Position numbers and translations under genes: made by a program. Of a stretch of DNA of 43,192 nt, positions 41,198-43,192 are shown in pieces. Each line of letters opens with the position of its first letter. The first letter of the stretch is position 1. The stretch comes from an uncultured Lachnospiraceae bacterium. Lineage in GTDB: Bacteria > Bacillota > Clostridia > Lachnospirales > Lachnospiraceae. A model generated the notes under the pieces. It was not told the origin of the DNA, searched no databases, and saw only the letters and a list, made by a program, of their open reading frames with translations. The stretch is taken from the NCBI GenBank assembly GCA_947631985.1, contig CANRNK010000007.1, positions 1 to 43,192 on the forward strand. The letters are read 5' to 3'.

Positions 41198-42250
41198 TTA
41201 GTTGTAATCTGCTAAATATTCTGCTGCGTTTTCTGCGTTAATCGTAAGAAGTGGTCTGAAAACATTCTGATCCGCAAAAGTTTCTCCGTTGAGCAATCTT
41301 TCGTAAATATCAACTGCTGCTGCTGCTGTTTTCTTGTTAGATCCTTCAAATCCAACGGTAGCTCTGGAAGCCTGACCCTGAATAATTGCTTCTAACTGCT
41401 GCTGTGTAGCATCTGCAGAGAAAATACCCATATCTGCTGGAACTTCTCCCCCGGTCTGTGTCATAAATGCTTCGTTCGCACCGATGTCTCCACCTGCTCC
41501 GATTGAACAAACAACTTTTACATCTGGATTTGCCTGAAGAATTGTTTCCATGTTCGCTAAAGCTGTTGCTGCATCTAATGCTGGCTGCTGAGCAACTACT
41601 TCAAATTTCCCTGGGCTTACTTCCTCTAAAGCGTTTAAAATTCCAGTTTCACGTTCTAATAAAATAGGTGTCTGAGGATAATTCATAACTGCAACCTGTG
41701 CTTTGTTATCTTCTGAATAATTGGCATTGATAAACTCTGCTGCTGCTTTACCAATTGTATATCCTAATTCTGTGTTATCAAGTACCCAGTTAACATCTGT
41801 GTTTGTCATTTTATCATCCCAACACATAACTTTGATTCCAGCATCACGTGCTGCTTTTAAATAATCTTCAATCGCATTTGGATCTGAAGGATGAACCATA
41901 ATCAGACCAACACCATTGGTGATAAAGTTTTCGATTTGTTCAATCTGAGTTGCTGAACTATCATCACATGCAAGTATTGTGTAATCCCATCCTTTTTCTT
42001 TGAGTAACACTTCAACTTCTCCAAACACACCTGCCCAGTAACTATTTTCAAGTGATTGGATCGTGATTCCAACTTTGAAGTTCTCTGCTGCTGCTTCAGC
42101 TGGAGCTGCTTCTTCTGCTGGCGCTGCTTCTTCTGCCGCCTCTGTTGTTGCTTCTGCAGCTGGAGCTGCTTCTTCTGTGGTTCCACAGCCTACAAGGCTG
42201 GCTACTACCATTGCGGTAGTGAGTAACAACGCTAATACTTTCTTCTTCAT
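41198..42250 (-). CDS. Sugar-binding lipoprotein (RbsB-type)
   Basis: A 350-residue CUT2 substrate-binding protein. The lipobox is ASLVGC (Cys22). Next comes a 30-residue Ala/Glu/Pro linker, then the fold opens with KVGITIQSLENSYWAG and has ILACDDSSATQIEQIENFI, a motif of the ribose-binding group; LIMVHPSDPNAIEDYL, MCWDDKMTNTDVN and VCSIGAGGDIGANEA follow. The ATG at 42250 has AGGAGG six bases upstream; the frame extends 15 codons further with no site. The substrate may be a polyol or sugar related to the two dehydrogenases in the operon, but this is inference. Confidence 0.92.
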   Translation of the reverse strand: MKKKVLALLLTTAMVVASLVGCGTTEEAAPAAEATTEAAEEAAPAEEAAPAEAAAENFKVGITIQSLENSYWAGVFGEVEVLLKEKGWDYTILACDDSSATQIEQIENFITNGVGLIMVHPSDPNAIEDYLKAARDAGIKVMCWDDKMTNTDVNWVLDNTELGYTIGKAAAEFINANYSEDNKAQVAVMNYPQTPILLERETGILNALEEVSPGKFEVVAQQPALDAATALANMETILQANPDVKVVCSIGAGGDIGANEAFMTQTGGEVPADMGIFSADATQQQLEAIIQGQASRATVGFEGSNKKTAAAAVDIYERLLNGETFADQNVFRPLLTINAENAAEYLADYN

Positions 42251-42344
42251 TTCTTTCCTCCTAATATAATATAGTTTTCTATACCAACAGCACATGCTGC
42301 TAATACCACCCTAAAACAACCCCTTTTGTAACCCATCTCTAACC

Positions 42345-43109
42345 CTATACGACTGTAAAACATCCATCAATTATAATATCACATCCCGACGTATAGGTTG
42401 CTGCATCTGAAAGAAGATAAATAACCGCTCCCGCAAGTTCTTCTGGTACGCCCATTCTTTTGTAGGGAATTGACTCTATCCAGAGTTTCTGCCATTCAGG
42501 ATTCGAATTCCCTGTAATTGCTGTTTTGATATATCCAGGGCTGATACAGTTTACACGGATTCCTTTTTCAACCCATTCCACTGCAAGTGATTTTGTTAAA
42601 TGTACAACTGCCGCTTTCGATGCATTGTAGGACGCCTGACCCTGAGGAATGTTGACAATCGTTGCTGACATAGACGCTGTATTTACAATATTTCCCTTTT
42701 TATGATTTGCTACTAAGTATTGTGCAAACGCCTGTGCTACATAGAATACACCATTCAGGTTTACATCAATTACTTTTGCCCAATCGTTTTTCTCGCAGTC
42801 AAGCGCTGGCTTGTGCAGGCAAATCCCAGCATTGTTAAATAATAAATCTAAGGTTCCAAAATCTGCTGCTGCCTTTTCAATGCATTCTTTTACATTTTCA
42901 GGATCTGTTACGTTACAGGTATATGCTTTTGCACGTACCCCGTATTCTGCCGCAATTTTTTCTGCAACGGGTGTTCCATCATTTAAATCAAAAATTGCAA
43001 TATCAGCACCTGCATCAGCAATGTATGCTGCAACTGTTTCGCCTATCCCCTGGTTTCCGCCTGTGACAACACAGACTTTTCCTTTCAGTGAAAATAAATC
43101 TTGTTTCAT
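42345..43109 (-). CDS. Short-chain dehydrogenase/reductase
   Basis: A 254-residue classical SDR. The cofactor motif TGGNQGIG is at residues 16-23, with an Asp in FDLND after beta-2, which favours NAD(H). NNAG is followed by the catalytic Ser in NTASMSA and YNASK (Tyr and Lys), and SPGYIKT follows. The pattern resembles sorbitol/arabitol-type and gluconate 5-dehydrogenases. It is the first gene visible of the second CUT2 operon; its promoter is at or beyond the window edge. Together with the zinc dehydrogenase it suggests two oxidation steps on the imported compound, but the substrate is not known. Confidence 0.92.
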   Translation of the reverse strand: MKQDLFSLKGKVCVVTGGNQGIGETVAAYIADAGADIAIFDLNDGTPVAEKIAAEYGVRAKAYTCNVTDPENVKECIEKAAADFGTLDLLFNNAGICLHKPALDCEKNDWAKVIDVNLNGVFYVAQAFAQYLVANHKKGNIVNTASMSATIVNIPQGQASYNASKAAVVHLTKSLAVEWVEKGIRVNCISPGYIKTAITGNSNPEWQKLWIESIPYKRMGVPEELAGAVIYLLSDAATYTSGCDIIIDGCFTVV

Positions 43110-43192
43110 TTTAAGATCTCCTATCTCTTCCTTTATTTATATAGCTTATTGATTTTTGTTTTTAAAGTTTGTTTTGTAAATAGTTTTTATAA

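Noticed and set aside
41902..42186. A Gln/Lys-rich minus-strand frame of 94 codons
   Set aside because: An out-of-frame reading of the repeat-like linker of the RbsB-type gene.
42063..42190. Short tandem GCTGCTTCTTCT-like repeats, considered as a repeat array or CRISPR
   Set aside because: The units are imperfect, lack spacers, and encode the Ala/Glu linker of the lipoprotein. The same explains 35155-35235 and 10690-10750.
1..43192. Insertion sequences, prophage, toxin-antitoxin, defence systems, tRNA genes
   Set aside because: No transposase, integrase, phage, toxin or CRISPR-related protein and no cloverleaf with the usual TTCGA arm was seen; the gene content is ordinary metabolism.

Overview
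The window looks like chromosomal DNA of a low-GC Gram-positive anaerobe, most likely a member of the Lachnospiraceae (class Clostridia). The signs are AT-rich intergenic DNA, strong AGGAGG-type ribosome binding sites, a long Bacillus-type SRP RNA beside tadA, a radical-SAM (anaerobic) NrdG-like activase, PyrK/PyrD class 1B, a T-box leader before metG, AraR-type GntR/LacI hybrid regulators, and lipoproteins with Ala/Glu/Thr-rich linkers. A sigma-28-type promoter suggests the organism is motile. I see no transposase, phage gene, CRISPR array, tRNA or 5S/16S/23S rRNA gene. Assignment to the family is inference; no species is claimed.

Layout, left to right (most genes are on the minus strand, so operons read right to left). 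1-3.2 kb: ispE, a FadR-type GntR regulator, murI and a DUF1934 gene in one operon. 3.2-4.5 kb: a small unknown gene, and a plus-strand DUF5610-like gene behind a sigma-28-like promoter. 4.5-7.5 kb: pyrC-pyrK-pyrD, divergent from plsC (7.7-8.4 kb). 8.5-11 kb: a polar amino-acid ABC transporter. 11.0-12.7 kb: SRP RNA, tadA and a plus-strand NrdG-type activase. 12.7-18 kb: a CdaR/PucR-type regulator, an MsmX/UgpC-type ATPase, a YesL-like membrane protein, a double-HD HD-GYP protein and a GNAT. 18-22.4 kb: a DUF1002 protein, an alpha/beta hydrolase and metG with its T-box leader.

22.5-35.6 kb is a pentose region: split transketolase, araD, araB, araA, araR, then a second araR paralogue with a small membrane protein, and a CUT2 monosaccharide transporter (mmsB, mmsA, chvE). 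The araA promoter and the transporter promoter share a 10-base operator core, which suggests one AraR-type regulon that imports L-arabinose and feeds it through ribulose 5-phosphate to xylulose 5-phosphate and transketolase. 35.6-43.2 kb holds a second CUT2 sugar/polyol system: an SDR dehydrogenase, binding protein, ATPase, permease and zinc dehydrogenase, followed by a ROK regulator and a VOC protein. Two dehydrogenases and no kinase point to oxidative use of a polyol or sugar; the substrate is unknown.

The most unusual signal is non-coding. Two unrelated minus-strand genes (the amino-acid binding protein and the transketolase N-subunit) share a 59-base leader, 48 of 59 bases identical without gaps. 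It contains a tiny ORF (MNKIHVLDF / MSKIQPLD) with its own ribosome binding site, then a short hairpin whose 3' arm abuts the GATGGGAG ribosome binding site of the main gene. A related hairpin-plus-binding-site unit precedes the alpha/beta hydrolase gene. I know of no description of this element.
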